Assembly (NCBI GenBank): GCA_934047225.1
Contig: OW203991.1
Coordinates: forward strand, 3,844,001-3,908,000
Length of the DNA stretch: 64,000 nucleotides
Direction of reading: 5' to 3'
Origin: Ypsolopha sequella
Taxonomy: Eukaryota; Arthropoda; Insecta; Lepidoptera; Ypsolophidae
In this document: piece after piece, positions 1 to 10,543 of the stretch
Numbering within the stretch: the first letter of the stretch is position 1
How the letters are laid out: every line of letters starts with the position of its first letter
Notes under the pieces: generated by a model
The model's database searches: none
What the model was told of the DNA's origin: nothing
What the model saw: only the letters and a program-made list of their open reading frames with translations
Translations under genes and position numbers: made by a program

Positions 1-863
1 TTTATTTTTGGTTATCAGTCTGAAAGTTTGAAAAATAATATAAAAACCTTCGTAGCTCGGAGACCATTTATTTCCGACACCTGTTGATAGGACTTAATTC
101 GTTGGAAATGATCTCTAGTATAACCCCTTTCAAGGAATAGGTTATTTACCAAGCAACCTGTATAGGTATAGTTAATTGATTACATGACTGATAACTGATG
201 AAAAGTGCAATACAATTCGACCATTTGAATGTGGTTGGCTTCAGTCACAATTCAACACTCTGACACACCTCTCGGGGATATATGTACATAAGTATAGTTT
301 TCCTTCTATTGGAGTATAATCGTACCACTTATCACTGCAAAAAGGTAACGATGCAAATGAACATATGAACAGACGTGCAGACATAACAAGATAACAGGTA
401 TGCTAGTGTTTTCTCGTTTGCACTAATGTCCTGGATTGTCCTAAGTGTGCTCGGTCATTTAGCACAGATTACCGACATTTTTGTCGTGCACATGTTAAAT
501 GACAACTAGAACGACCGACTTCGTTTGTTGTTAGTCTATGTTCATATATTTATATTTACGAACGATACGAAATACCAGAACCATTTGTGAATCATAGATA
601 TTCTTTGAATCTCCATCCATCCATCAGCCTAGTTCGTCCACTCCTCGACATAAGCCTTTCTAGGAATTTGCCTTGAAAATAGTGTATTTTATGTGTCTAC
701 CTAGTTTACAAATAAAACTACAAACTACAAATAAACTAGGTATTTGAATTTGAATATAAGCAACAGTAGGCAGCCGGAATCAATTTTTTTTGACCCCGAT
801 TCGAATCCTTTGAGCAACTGATGTGCTTTATTTTTATACTTGCTGGATGCACTTTCCAAAAAG
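1..863. other. Non-coding AT-rich stretch
   Basis: No coding region is recognisable. The only repeat seen is a short retroelement-tail fragment at 612-672. The remainder is unique-looking AT-rich sequence. Confidence 0.5.
612..672 (-). repeat. Retroelement 3' tail fragment (family B)
   Basis: A short reverse-oriented piece containing CATCCATCCATCAGCC and TAGTTCGTCCACTCCTCGAC. It matches the 3' ends of the fuller copies at 13190-13540 (+) and 27240-27575 (-), which end in a GGAT-rich tail after CAGCAGTGGACGAACTAG. It is a heavily 5'-truncated copy. Confidence 0.6.
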
Positions 864-871
864 CCTGTATT

Positions 872-1197
872 CAGTGGCGTATTTTAAGATTTGGCGCCCT
901 GGGCCTGTAAAGTTTGTCGCCCCATTAATTAACAAGAAAAAATATTTCGATTATAAAATAAAATCCAGCAGTGTGTTGATGTGGGCTGTGATGATAATAG
1001 ATGAAAAAACTAAACATACCTTACAAAGAAATAAACACCCTTTATTTACATTTTTTCCGATGAACCATTTTTTTTAATGCCAAAGATTTGATAATGAAAG
1101 GCGCCCAATGCTGAGCGCACGGTGCAGCTTGCGCCGCCCCTCGCAGTCTGCCGCCCCGGGCCATGGCTCTTTTGGCCGTAGGGTAAATACGCCACTA
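872..1197. mobile_element. hAT-type MITE with perfect 8-bp target duplication
   Basis: A 326-bp element starting CAGTGGCGTATTT and ending AAATACGCCACTA, so the terminal inverted repeats match except for the last base. It is flanked by perfect direct repeats CCTGTATT at 864-871 and 1198-1205. An 8-bp duplication with CAGTGGCG-type ends is diagnostic of the hAT superfamily. It has no transposase, so it is non-autonomous. The interior is unusually GC-rich (GGCGCC and GCCGCCCC blocks) compared with its surroundings. Confidence 0.88.
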
Positions 1198-1205
1198 CCT
1201 GTATT

Positions 1206-1804
1206 TGTGCCCGGAGTACGGCGATAATTCGTACAATCATCTCTCGTCTCTGAATCACCTCTGATACCCCCACGAGTATATTCATGTCGTGACGATATAT
1301 ACTTTGTCTTTTTTATATTCCTGTAGTATTTTTCTCTGTCGTCTCTTATTCTGTTTGAAATCCTGAAACGAGACAGGCTTCGATAACGTTACAAAAGGAA
1401 ATTTTTAATGGTCAATTTCACAGAAATTACATTAAACTTGATCCTTCGGAACGTTAAATTTTTCAGATAACTCGATTGAAAAGTTTTTCATGGCCTCCCC
1501 TGTTATTATCTTTCGCTTTGGCACCTTTTATTTCTTTATTGTAATTAACTTTTCTCCCGGGGCCTAAATCAACTTCGGATACGATTGCTTATCTGCGTTT
1601 TTAGCGAAAAAGCATTGGCGTTTGATTTTTGCTTGTTGTTAATGGAATATAGCTTGGTTTTGTTGCGAAAGAGCAAACTTTAGTCTATAAACCACGCAAG
1701 GTTTTGTGAATATTCAATGAATTTAAGGGAATAAATTGTTCAAGACTTCCTTTGATCTCAAAGTGCGATGAAGCCAAGTCATAAGGTTTCATTTTCAGAT
1801 AACA
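1206..1804. other. Non-coding, nothing recognised
   Basis: AT-rich sequence without a convincing gene or repeat. Confidence 0.45.
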
Positions 1805-2060
1805 CTAGACTTTGCCCCCGCGGTATTGTTCGCGTGGAAACAGATTTCGGCTTAGCGGTTATTTTACCAACAACCCTTTTTGCCTATATGCTGACAAGGG
1901 TTCACTATGATAATAATAAAGAAAACCGCACCCAAATCCGTTGGATGGCTCTCGAGTTAAAACGGGACAGACAGACGGACCAAAATTCTAAAAATCGTAG
2001 TTTTAATCGTAATGACCCGTTTCATTTAAAATTTCGCAAAAATATTTAATACCTATACAG
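1805..2060 (+). repeat. Degenerate dispersed retroelement tail, copy 1
   Basis: The block runs from a TAGACTTTGCCCCCGCGG-like head, through ACAAGGGTTCACTATGATAA and CCAAATCCGTTGG, to ACAGACAGACGG and AAAATTCTAAAAATC. A second copy in the same order lies at 14085-14345. The CCGCGG head followed by 'aaatccgttg...gttaaaacgg...cagacagac' is a widespread lepidopteran repeat. It is not a gene, although one frame stays open by chance. Confidence 0.6.
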
Positions 2061-3236
2061 ACACGATTTTGTACTACGTTATTATTTGTATATACTTAAA
2101 TTGTTAGCTATTTTTGTATTTGTTTATTTATTTATTTATTAGGAGCACCATTGTTACATACACAAAAAGTATAATACTAGTAAATAAGTAGGTTATCGTC
2201 CGTGTGTTGTAACGTTACAGGTGCACATATCATAGTTGTTAGTTTTATTTTCTGACGCGTGGTTACGTACGCCTGCTGCTTCCGTTTTATTTTCGACCCG
2301 TTTCATTTTTTATTTACGAAACCGCTTCTCTGAAACCGTAATTCTTACTTTTCAGTTCATTTCAGCTTGCAGTGCACGATGGCGACATTTCATTAGATTT
2401 TTACGATCACATTCCACTGCTATAACTTTCTCCGACGGTATTTGTGACAAGAGAGACAATCTTAGTACAGTTGGTATTATTGCTGAAGCTTTTACTCGTT
2501 TAATGGCTTTTCTTACTTCTGGATATTGTTTGTTTTTATGTACGCTACATCAACTTGCTTGTAAAAGGTCATAGACTTTTGTCGCAACCTCGTTTGTTGA
2601 GTCACCTCTCTTATCGTTATCAATGTTGTATTACAGAGCTGTTTACGATTTGGTTGTGATTTCTACTTCTTCAATTCCCATAGCTTTATTTCCAAGTTTT
2701 TTTTTTTCATAGACTTTACGTAATTTTAGGACATGGTTTTCATTATTTTGGTATATAAACTAACCATTATTTTTTTATGATTTTTTAAAGAATTGTCTGA
2801 TATGACATCACTTGACAATTTTAGACATAATACCATATAATACCGATTGTGATGTGTGATTGCTTATAAAATAAGTGGTCTGTCTCTGTATGTCTAGTCA
2901 CCTGTCATCCAGCTGTCAAATCAGTCGAAAGCAAAGTATGACAAATTTATCCTGATAGCAAAGTACACATTTCTAAAGGCCAATTTCTCAAGTGACGTCA
3001 CACAAAGGCAAATGGAGGTTGCAGCTTTTTCGTAAAAATATTCATTATCGTGAGGTTTTTAGACCACAGATTCTAAAATACTGCTTATTAAACCTAAATC
3101 TCGAAATGTTTTTCGAATTAACACACCTTAACATAATTTAATGTAAGCGATTTCAGGTAAAGAAATTTCTCATTCATGCCTTTATTCATTCGTACCCTCA
3201 CCCTCGTATATTCGGCTGCCATTTTATGGTTCATAT
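2061..3236. other. Non-coding AT-rich stretch
   Basis: A short TTTA-rich run lies near 2122-2145. An open frame at 2236-2574 shows no recognisable domain, and I do not call it. Nothing else is seen. Confidence 0.4.
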
Positions 3237-3256
3237 TCTCTCTCTCTCTCTCTCTC
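3237..3256. repeat. (TC)n microsatellite
   Basis: An uninterrupted run of ten TC dinucleotides. Confidence 0.9.
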
Positions 3257-3413
3257 TATCACGGTCATGGTCAATACAAAAACGCGTATCTTACTGTATA
3301 CGTATAAACTGTTAATATGGGTACGGTGTTGCCAGTAATGAATTTTGCAAATTTTCACACAATCACTGTAATTTTTGAACGAAGTACCTTATCGCACGTT
3401 ACACTCCGGACAC

Positions 3414-4171
3414 TTGGTGAATGATAGCTAGGCCGAAAAAAGTGTAAGACTTCGATCGTCACGACACTTTTGCTATAGTATGTGTGTTTGTGTGTTTATA
3501 TTTGGCGAATGAGAGCTAGGCCGAAAAAAGTGAAAGACTTCAACCGTCACGACACTTTTGCTATAGTATGTGTGTTTGTGTGTTTACATTTGGCGAATGA
3601 TAGCTAGGCCGAAAAAAGTGAAAGACTTCAACCGTCACGACACTTTTGCTATAGTATGTGTGTTTGTGTGTTTACATTTGGCGAATGATAGCTAGGCCGA
3701 AAAAAGTGAAAGACTTCAACCGTCACGACACTTTTGCTATAGTATGTGTGTTTGTGTGTTTACATTTGGCGAATGATAGCTAGGCCGAAAAAAGTGAAAG
3801 ACTTCAACCGTCACGTTTTGCTATAGTATGTGTGTTTGTGTGTTTACATTTGGCGAATGAGAGCTAGGCCGAAAAAAGTGTAAGACTTCAACCGTCACGA
3901 CACTTTTGCTATAGTATGTGTGTTTGTGTGTTTATATTTGGCGAATGAGAGCTAGGCCGAAAAAAGTGAAAGACTTCAACCGTCACGACACTTTTGCTAT
4001 AGTATGTGTGTTTGTGTGTTTACATTTGGCGAATGATAGCTAGGCCGAAAAAAGTGAAAGACTTCAACCGTCACGTTTTGCTATAGTATGTGTGTTTGTG
4101 TGTTTACATTTGGCGAATGAGAGCTAGGCCGAAAAAAGTGTAAGACTTCAACCGTCACGACACTTTTGTTA
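3414..4171. repeat. Nine-copy minisatellite, 84-88 bp unit
   Basis: Nine tandem units each contain TAGCTAGGCCGAAAAAAGTG (or GAGCTAGG...), ACTTCAACCGTCACGACACT and GTATGTGTGTTTGTGTGTTT. The common unit is 88 bp. Units five and eight (starting about 3777 and 4037) lack four bases after CGTCACG and are 84 bp long. Each deleted unit is followed by a unit with GAGAGCT and GTGTAAG, so variants recur in blocks. Within a unit AAAAGTG and CACTTTT can pair as a small stem. No cas-like genes or spacer pattern is present. Confidence 0.93.
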
Positions 4172-4233
4172 CGTATGTGTAGTTGCAGTAATCTGTATAA
4201 CCAATGTCCACATGGTATTTAACCAGCCAATGT

Positions 4234-4394
4234 AGCCGATTCTGAAGGCTTTAACTTTAGTTTTAGTACTGTCAAAACTAAATTTTCCTCGTTGCAAAAT
4301 AGTTCATAAGTGTGAAGAACAGAAGCTAAATTACTTTGGAAAAATTTAAGTATTGACAGCACTAAAACTAAAGTTAAAGCCTTCAGAATCGGCT
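4234..4394. mobile_element. Foldback MITE, about 161 bp
   Basis: Long terminal inverted repeats of about 42 bp: the left arm begins AGCCGATTCTGAAGGC and the right arm ends GCCTTCAGAATCGGCT. The arms differ by one base. The central 77 bp is unpaired AT-rich DNA. There is no coding capacity and no clear target duplication. Confidence 0.8.
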
Positions 4395-4680
4395 TTAGTA
4401 GCTGTATAATAATGAAATTATCCATGTGATTGTGTGTAAGAGAGATTTAATTTTCTATTACACGATAATAAGCTGATTTAATACGCCATAATTATCATTT
4501 ATACAGCAGCGGAATAACTGTACAATAGTGTACTATTATTAAAATTGTAGCTTCAGACGACCACCCTTATTCAACTTTAAGTAAATTATACAGCTTAGTG
4601 TTGGTTGTGAGAGCACTTATACAGATTTAAAATTTCTGAAGTGCAGAAAGCTTAGTAACGTCTGTATATACGTATCCATA
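4395..4680. other. Non-coding, nothing recognised
   Basis: AT-rich, without gene or repeat signatures that I can support. Confidence 0.4.
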
Positions 4681-5120
4681 AATAACTATTACTAAAAATT
4701 AAGAATATACATTATCTCAGATAATATCTCAGTGGCGTGCACAGAACTTTTTGCTGGAAAAGCAAACAATTGGTCAAGAACAACAATAAAAAAAATATGA
4801 AAAAATTTAAATATCACTTTGAAAAAAAAAATGTATGACGCCAGGGTAGACAATGTCTACCCTAGAGTGAAAATTTCCTATACAAACTTCTTTTTTTCAA
4901 AGTAATATTTAAATTTTTTCATATTTTTTTTTTATTGTTATTCTTGACCAATTGCTTGCTTTTCCAGCAAAAAGTTCTATGCACGTCACATTATCATTAA
5001 TCAAACATTACTAGGCTTATTGATGTATAACAGTCAGACAACAATTTTATTCAGATTTAGGCTGTTTCCAGAGCTATTACTCAAATAATATTCATATTTT
5101 AACTTCTCGTTAATTTTTTT
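4681..5120 (+). repeat. Paralogue of the DIRS insertion site, without DIRS
   Basis: The left part (ACTATTACTAAAAATTAAG, then AATATACATTAT) matches the DNA immediately left of the DIRS element at 5508-5537. The right part (4989-5120, with CAAACATTACTAGGCTTATT and AGTCAGACAACAATTTTATT) matches the DNA immediately right of the DIRS element at 10756-10885. Here the two parts are separated only by a hAT MITE (4730-4988). This is therefore a duplicated copy of the same host segment lacking the 5.2-kb insertion. Confidence 0.75.
4730..4988. mobile_element. hAT-like foldback MITE, copy 1
   Basis: Begins CAGTGGCGTGCACAGAAC and folds back on itself over arms of about 115 bp, ending in a mutated version of the same end (GCACGTCAC). 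The centre contains GACGCCAGGGTAGAC, then GTCTACCCT. The copy at 52255-52518 inside a sima intron is closely similar and has intact ends and a clean 8-bp duplication. No target duplication survives here. Confidence 0.85.
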
Positions 5121-5511
5121 TCAATGCATGTGCTCGTAAAGGCCCACTTTTTATGCATCAAAACCGAACAGAAAGTCGATTATTTTGCCCTAGGGCTTTA
5201 TTAAATTTATTTTTTTTTAATTTGTTTGCAATGGTTGGCTAACCTGCGGCTTTCCTGTGTACCATAGATATTATACTTTTTTTTCCACTGTTTAACGGCT
5301 CTGGATACAGTCCTTTTGAGCCAATTATAATTTAAAGTTCACAAGATTATATTTGTTTTCATTTCCTCACACTATGCATTGAAAAACGTAGTATGATACA
5401 CGGGCGTAAAAGCAATAAATTACTCGGTTACGTTTAAAACACTCGCTGCGCTCGTGTTTTAAATCGTCCTCGTAATTTATTCCTTTTCGCCCTTGTAGCA
5501 TAAACTACTAT
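5121..5511 (+). repeat. Dispersed foldback repeat family A, copy 1
   Basis: Contains TGCTCGTAAAGGCCCACTTT, CGATTATTTTGCCCTAGGGC, a GTTTAACGGCTCTGGATAC block, and a terminal palindromic part around TTAAAACACTCGCTGCGCTC. The last 130 bp pairs with itself (GTAGTATGATACACGGGCG against GCCCTTGTAGCATAAACTAC). Other copies: 15142-15531 (-), 23022-23410 (-) and a truncated one at 29391-29605 (+). It has no protein-coding capacity. Confidence 0.85.
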
Positions 5512-5532
5512 TACTAAGAATAAAGAATATAC

Positions 5533-5695
5533 ATTATACTCGTGCTTCGTCCTCGAGATTAGATATAAGTACACATGTAGTATCACACATCGTGTGGCCA
5601 TTCCTGCACTATAGTTGAAAGAAAAAAACAATCTACCTACATTTTTTTTTTTTTTTGTCTGTAGGTAGTTACTGTCCCGACCGCCGATCATCATT
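5533..5695 (+). repeat. DIRS left inverted terminal repeat
   Basis: Starts ATTATACTCGTGCTTCG and ends CGATCATCATT. It is the reverse complement of the inner part of the right repeat (10544-10755), including a long T tract matched by an A tract. Its outermost 48 bases are copied in inverted form in the internal complementary region. Confidence 0.88.
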
Positions 5696-5765
5696 CACAT
5701 TTTAGTGCTCGGCTGTTCCGCACGTTTTTTAAGTCCCGGGTATTTGAAACCGTAAAGATTGTGAA

Positions 5766-7480
5766 ATGCTTAAAAGAAAGCATTCTGATCATAGTGGGTA
5801 AGAATATATTTCACATAAACTGAAGAAATTGCAGAGAAAAATTAAGAAAGGTCGTCGCAAACACCGAACAGAAGAATCCACTTTGCCTTCACCCGCAGGT
5901 TCACGGAATTGTACGCCTTCGCTGATACACCTATCAGGTGAATATTTTTTGAGTGTAAAAGTAGTGAACCTTTACAGTTTTATCAACAAAATAATTAAAA
6001 CAACAGATACTCGGACAGTACTTTGGTCTGTACCATCTCTGTTATCAATCAATAGACAAGTCTATACAGGTTTGCGTGTTTTTTCTTTGGAATTGCACTA
6101 CCTGGAAATAGTATTGCGAACAGTACTTTGGGCTGTTTCTTTACTATCGGTGTGGGCACTAGCCTACCGACTAGTCTTTTTTCGCTGAAGAAAAATCGTT
6201 TACAGTTTTATCAACAACATAATTAATACAACAGATACTCGGACAGTACTTTGGTCTGTACCATCTCTGTTATCAATCAATAGACAAGTTTATACAGGTT
6301 TGCGTGTTTTTTCTTTGGAATTGCACTACCTGGAAATAGTATTGCAAACAGTACTTTGGGCTGTTTCTTTACTATCGGTGTGGGCACTAGCCTACCGACT
6401 AGTCTTTTTTCGCTGAAGAAAAATCGTTTATTTTTCGACTACTGGCAGCGAAAATTTACAATCACGAGAATCTTGTGATGGAGGATCAAGCGGACGAGAT
6501 TATCGTAATACAAGATGGAAATGGTTCTGCCGTCAATGTTGCTACCGCATCAGTGGCACAAAATAGTGACGTCACGCGACGACGGGGTGGCGGCGCATCA
6601 CCTACGCACGGAGATGCGAATATCGGCTCAAACGATGAAACCGTCGCTGCGGTCGAGACACCTGGTCTTGATACTAAACTATTAGAAATAATAGGCGAGG
6701 ATCTGTCTTTGCGGATCTGAAAAACGATATTGCGGTACGTTTTGATTATATATCTACGAATGGGATAACGAAAGAAATCCGAAAAGAGTTACTTAGTAAG
6801 TATCTAGTACCAGGCAACTGCTCTCTTATTGATGCTCCAAAGTTGAATCCGGAGATGGCGGCCGCTTTTACAGAACTAAACTCTAACAGAGACAGAATAA
6901 TAGCTAGTGCGATTGCCTGCTTAGGAGAAGTAATCACCCTAGTGCTTTCTATGGAAGAAAGAAATACCGCCCTTTTGCAGTTACTGATGGATGTCGGTCG
7001 GATTTTGTGTGACGGACAACACACGGATTCAATAAACAGACGCAGTTTTGTCCTTTCTACTTTAAAGAAGGATTTGAAAGATCAAGTCCAAAAGACTAGC
7101 ATTGGCAATCTCCTTTTTGGGAAGGCCCTTGCTGATACCTTGAAAACTGCAAAGGCAATAAATAAATCCGGAGCTGATTTAACCGCCACTTCGTAAAATT
7201 ACGTTGCGAAGCCTCCACCATCAAAGATGAAGCCCTTTCAACCTGACAGGTCTTTAAACTGGAAACCGCCTCCCCGAGTCGCAGGCAGGCAGTCGAGCAT
7301 AGTACTATGACGCGACCATCTATGACGCAAGCTTGCACCGCCGCCCCACCCCCCGCCGCCACCGCCCCCGCGGCCGGCCCAGTTCTCGAGGAGCCAGCCG
7401 CAGCGCGCGGGCACATCGAGGCCCTCGCAGCCGACCTACCCTCGAGCCGTCGCTAAACATGGTAAAGTACGCCGGCAGAT
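5766..7480 (+). pseudogene. DIRS ORF1 (gag-like) remnant
   Basis: The reading begins at ATG 5766 with MLKRKHSDHS and hits a stop after eleven codons (TAA 5799). It continues in the same frame with a basic, coiled stretch (KLKKLQRKIKKGRRKHR). A second open segment starts at 6475 (MMEDQADEIIVIQDG), shifts near 6718, and runs to about 7194 with an alpha-helical, capsid-like composition (SNRDRIIASAIACLGEVITL). It is followed by a GC-rich stretch at 7310-7450. DIRS ORF1 proteins are poorly conserved, so the assignment rests on position before the RT, the basic N-terminus and the surrounding element. A 228-bp tandem duplication sits inside it. Confidence 0.65.
5970..6431 (+). repeat. 228-bp tandem duplication inside DIRS ORF1
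   Basis: Two head-to-tail copies start near ACAGTTTTATCAACAA (about 5970 and 6198). Each contains CAGATACTCGGACAGTAC and ends with TTTCGCTGAAGAAAAATCG. Only a few substitutions separate them, so the duplication is younger than much of the element's decay, or has been kept alike by conversion. Confidence 0.9.
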
Positions 7481-9020
7481 TGTTTTTACTTCTATGATCA
7501 ATGGTCAAAAATCACAGATGACCCAACTATCCTTTCATGGAAAAAATGATATGAGATCCTTTTTACACAGGCCGTGGTACGGTACCAGACGCCTTTAGAG
7601 CCATCTTATTCTAAAGCTGAAAAAACACTTTATAAAGAAGTTATCAGTATCAGTAATTTAATTTCTATTAGTGCCGTTTCTAAATGCCAACCCTGCGAGG
7701 GCCAATACATATCAAGTATTTTTCTAACCCCAAAACCAAACGGTAGTTATAGATTTATTCGAAACCTAAAAATGACAATAAATTCATTATAGCTATGTGT
7801 ACTGGAAAATATGTGTATATAGGATATGTGTAGTGTTAAAACTCATAACAAAAAACTGTTTCATGAGTACATTTGATTTTAAAGACGCATATTTTTTAAT
7901 TAAAATATGTAATAAATCAAAAAAGTACTTAAAATTCATATGGGACCAAGAAATATATGAATTTAACGTTCTTGATGACCTGTCTTATAGAATCTATTTA
8001 TAAAGCATGCTTAAATAATCTAAATGATACAAAATACTTGTTGCAAGCTTTAGGTTTCATTATAAATTGTGACAAAAGTACCTTAAAGCCAAGTACTAAT
8101 CATAAGTTCTTAGGCTTCATTATACATTCCGAAAATTTTCAAGTGACGTTGTCTCTCGAAAAAATTTGTAAGGTACGTAAACAGATACAAAAATTCCGCA
8201 AGCTAAAAAGATGTAAAGTTTGCGAATTTGCAAAATTGTTGGGTCTGCTTACATCGGTTTGCCCAGCTATCGAATACAGCTGGCTTTACTGAATATCTTT
8301 CTAGTGATTTTAATTGGTGGTCTGCAGCTGTCAATAGACCATTCTACTACTTGTAAATCTTTAGCGATGCCTCAACTAAGGGGGGATGGAGGGCCGCGTG
8401 CGATGGAGAGATTGCTAGTGGATTGTGGAGTGTGGAAGAGCAATTGAAACATATTAATGAATTAGAGATCTTGGCAGTTTATTTTGGGTTAAATGTTTTC
8501 GCCATAACTGTCACAATTGTCAGATTATATTACTTATCGATAGTACAACCGCGATTGCATACGTTAATCGTATAGGCGGTGTACAGTTTCCCCACCCGAC
8601 GCAGGCGTCGAGACTTATGCCAGTGGTGTGAAGCTCGACAGATAAATGTATATGCATCGTATATAAGTTCGGCTGATAATGCTGTTGCGGATGCTGAGTC
8701 GAGACTTATACATCCAGATATCGAGTGGGAATTCTCCGATAGAGCCTTAGAAGGATACCATCTAAATTTGGATATCCCAAAATAGGTACCTTCGATAGTC
8801 GAATAAAAAAAAAAAAAATGCGAGAAATATATATCATGGCACAAAGATCCAGATGTTTTTTTCAATTCGCTTTGACAGTGCCATGGTCGCATTTTTTACT
8901 TTTATGGATTTCCACCATTTTCTCTCATTCTAAAAATAAAAATTTGCAAACGACAAAGCTAAAGGTATTCTTGTTATCCCATATTGGCCGACGCAGCCAT
9001 GGTACCCATATTTAATCAAC
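7481..9020 (+). pseudogene. DIRS reverse transcriptase / RNase H remnant
   Basis: DIRS-type RT motifs in order: LTPKPNGSYRFIRNLK (about 7726), STFDFKDAYFLI (about 7866), FLGFIIHSENFQVTLSLEK (about 8109). RNase H-like motifs follow: WCEARQINVYASYISSADNA (about 8625) and a WPTQPWYP-like end near 8985. Several stops and shifts interrupt the frame. The segment expected to hold the YxDD active site, between the YEFNVL stretch (about 7960) and LNNLNDTKYLLQALGFI (about 8010), is missing. The family is recognised from motif order and the PKPNG and FKDAYF wording, typical of DIRS rather than LINE or LTR polymerases. Confidence 0.82.
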
Positions 9021-9529
9021 TTAAAATTTCTGAACTCGACGTTCACCGACAGCTTACCTTGGTTGCCGGAGTATTGTCAGGAGCTCGATGTTTGGAAAAG
9101 GGTTCTCACAAGAGTCAACACATGTAATGTTAGCCTCTCTTTAACTCAATAACTCTTGACTTTGATAACTCAATAAAACAGTACGATGTTTGCTTGAAGA
9201 AGTGGTTCACATTTTGTAATGAACAAAATTTAGTTTTTTATGAGGCGTCAATACCAAATAATATATATCATTAAATTTTTGACTTATCTTTTTCAAGAAG
9301 GTGCTCAGTATAATAGCACTTTGAATAGTTGCAGATCTGCACTATCCCTTAATTTTTTGAACAAGTTTTTGGAAGAGATAAAAAATTAAAACATTTTTTC
9401 AAGGGCATATTTCGGCTACGTGCAACAAAGCCCAAGTACAACGTAATGTGGTACAAATCTCAGGTCTTACTTTTCTTAGCTGGATGATACCTTAACGAAA
9501 TTCTAGGCTTAGAAAAGCTTACTAAAAAA

Positions 9530-10070
9530 ACTAGTCACTTTTTTGGCACTGGTTACTGCTCATCGAGCACAAACAATTACACAAATAAACATTAAAAACA
9601 TAACAATACATTCAGATAAAATCACTATTATGATTCCTGATTTAGAGAGTAGGATCTTTCCAACTATATCTAAATTTACCTTTTTTATTTTTGAAGAAAA
9701 TCTTAAAATACGCCAGGAAAAACGTTATTAGCATACTTAAAAATTACTGAAGGTGTATTCGGTCATTCCGAAAATTTGTTTATCAGTTTCCGGAAACCTC
9801 ACAATACGGTAACTGTACAAACCATCAGTCGATGGATTAAGCGGACATTAGAGGAGAGTGATATTGACGTCTCGATCTTTACGGCGCCCAGCACAAGGCA
9901 TGCGGCCACCTCAGAAGCTAACAAGGCGTAAATATTGAAACAATTCGTAAAACTGCGGGATGAAGCAGTAGCTCCACCGCATTTTCCAAATTTTATAATA
10001 GAGATATTCATAGCAATATTTCAACAAACGCATTTGCCAGAAGTATTATTAATGATTCCTTCAATTAATA
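9530..10070 (+). pseudogene. DIRS tyrosine recombinase remnant
   Basis: Contains ALVTAHRAQTITQINIKNI (about 9546), carrying the first catalytic arginine region of DIRS recombinases. Further on are FRKPHNTVTVQTISRWIKR and FTAPSTRHAATSEA (about 9879), the H-x-x-R box. The box histidine is replaced by proline (PSTRHA rather than HSTRHA), and a stop follows the second segment. Two frames are needed to read it. In the family this enzyme integrates the circular DNA; this copy cannot be active. Confidence 0.82.
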
Positions 10071-10346
10071 AATAATAAGTCAGTATGACTTGTTTATTTT
10101 CAATTTTAAATTTTTACCGTATTACAAATGCTTCCAAATGCAACCAAATGTTTGTAATAAGGAATAAACATGAATGTAATCTAAATTTTTTTAGTTAATT
10201 ACACATATTAATTACAAATATATGTGTTATGGAATTAAGAACTTAAAGTAAATATTTTGTTTAAATAATAAATGAGACATGGGATTATGAGGGAGTCACC
10301 CTTAAAGTAGCTGCTTCTTTTTTCACGACTACAAATCTCTAAATAT

Positions 10347-10470
10347 CTACATGTGTACTTATATCTAATCTCGAGGACGAAGCACGAGTATAATTAATGA
10401 TTAAACGAACTTACCTGTACGTGAAGTTCAATCATAATTATACGAAGTGCTTCGTCCGAAGAGATTAGAT
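10347..10470 (-). repeat. DIRS internal complementary region
   Basis: The first 48 bases are the reverse complement of the element's left end (5533-5580). Bases 10390-10470 are the exact reverse complement of the right end (10675-10755, 81 bp). The two halves meet at 10390-10394 (ATAAT), reproducing the joined ends of a circle. This is the template-switch/circle-junction region known from DIRS elements. Confidence 0.87.
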
Positions 10471-10543
10471 CCCTCCCCCCCTAAATTTTCAATTAATCCC
10501 AAAAGACGTCGTGAAAATAACATGATATGGTAGCTCTAAACTA

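Noticed and set aside
1768..2049. 93-codon frame
   Set aside because: It lies over a dispersed repeat shared with 14085-14345 and is not conserved in frame there.
3414..4171. Regular repeats that might suggest a CRISPR array
   Set aside because: Units are directly contiguous 84-88 bp copies with no variable spacers; the setting is eukaryotic and there are no cas genes. It is a minisatellite.
7096..7508. Ala/Arg-rich open frames on the - strand
   Set aside because: They are shadows of the GC-rich part of the DIRS ORF1 region, on the strand opposite its coding sense.
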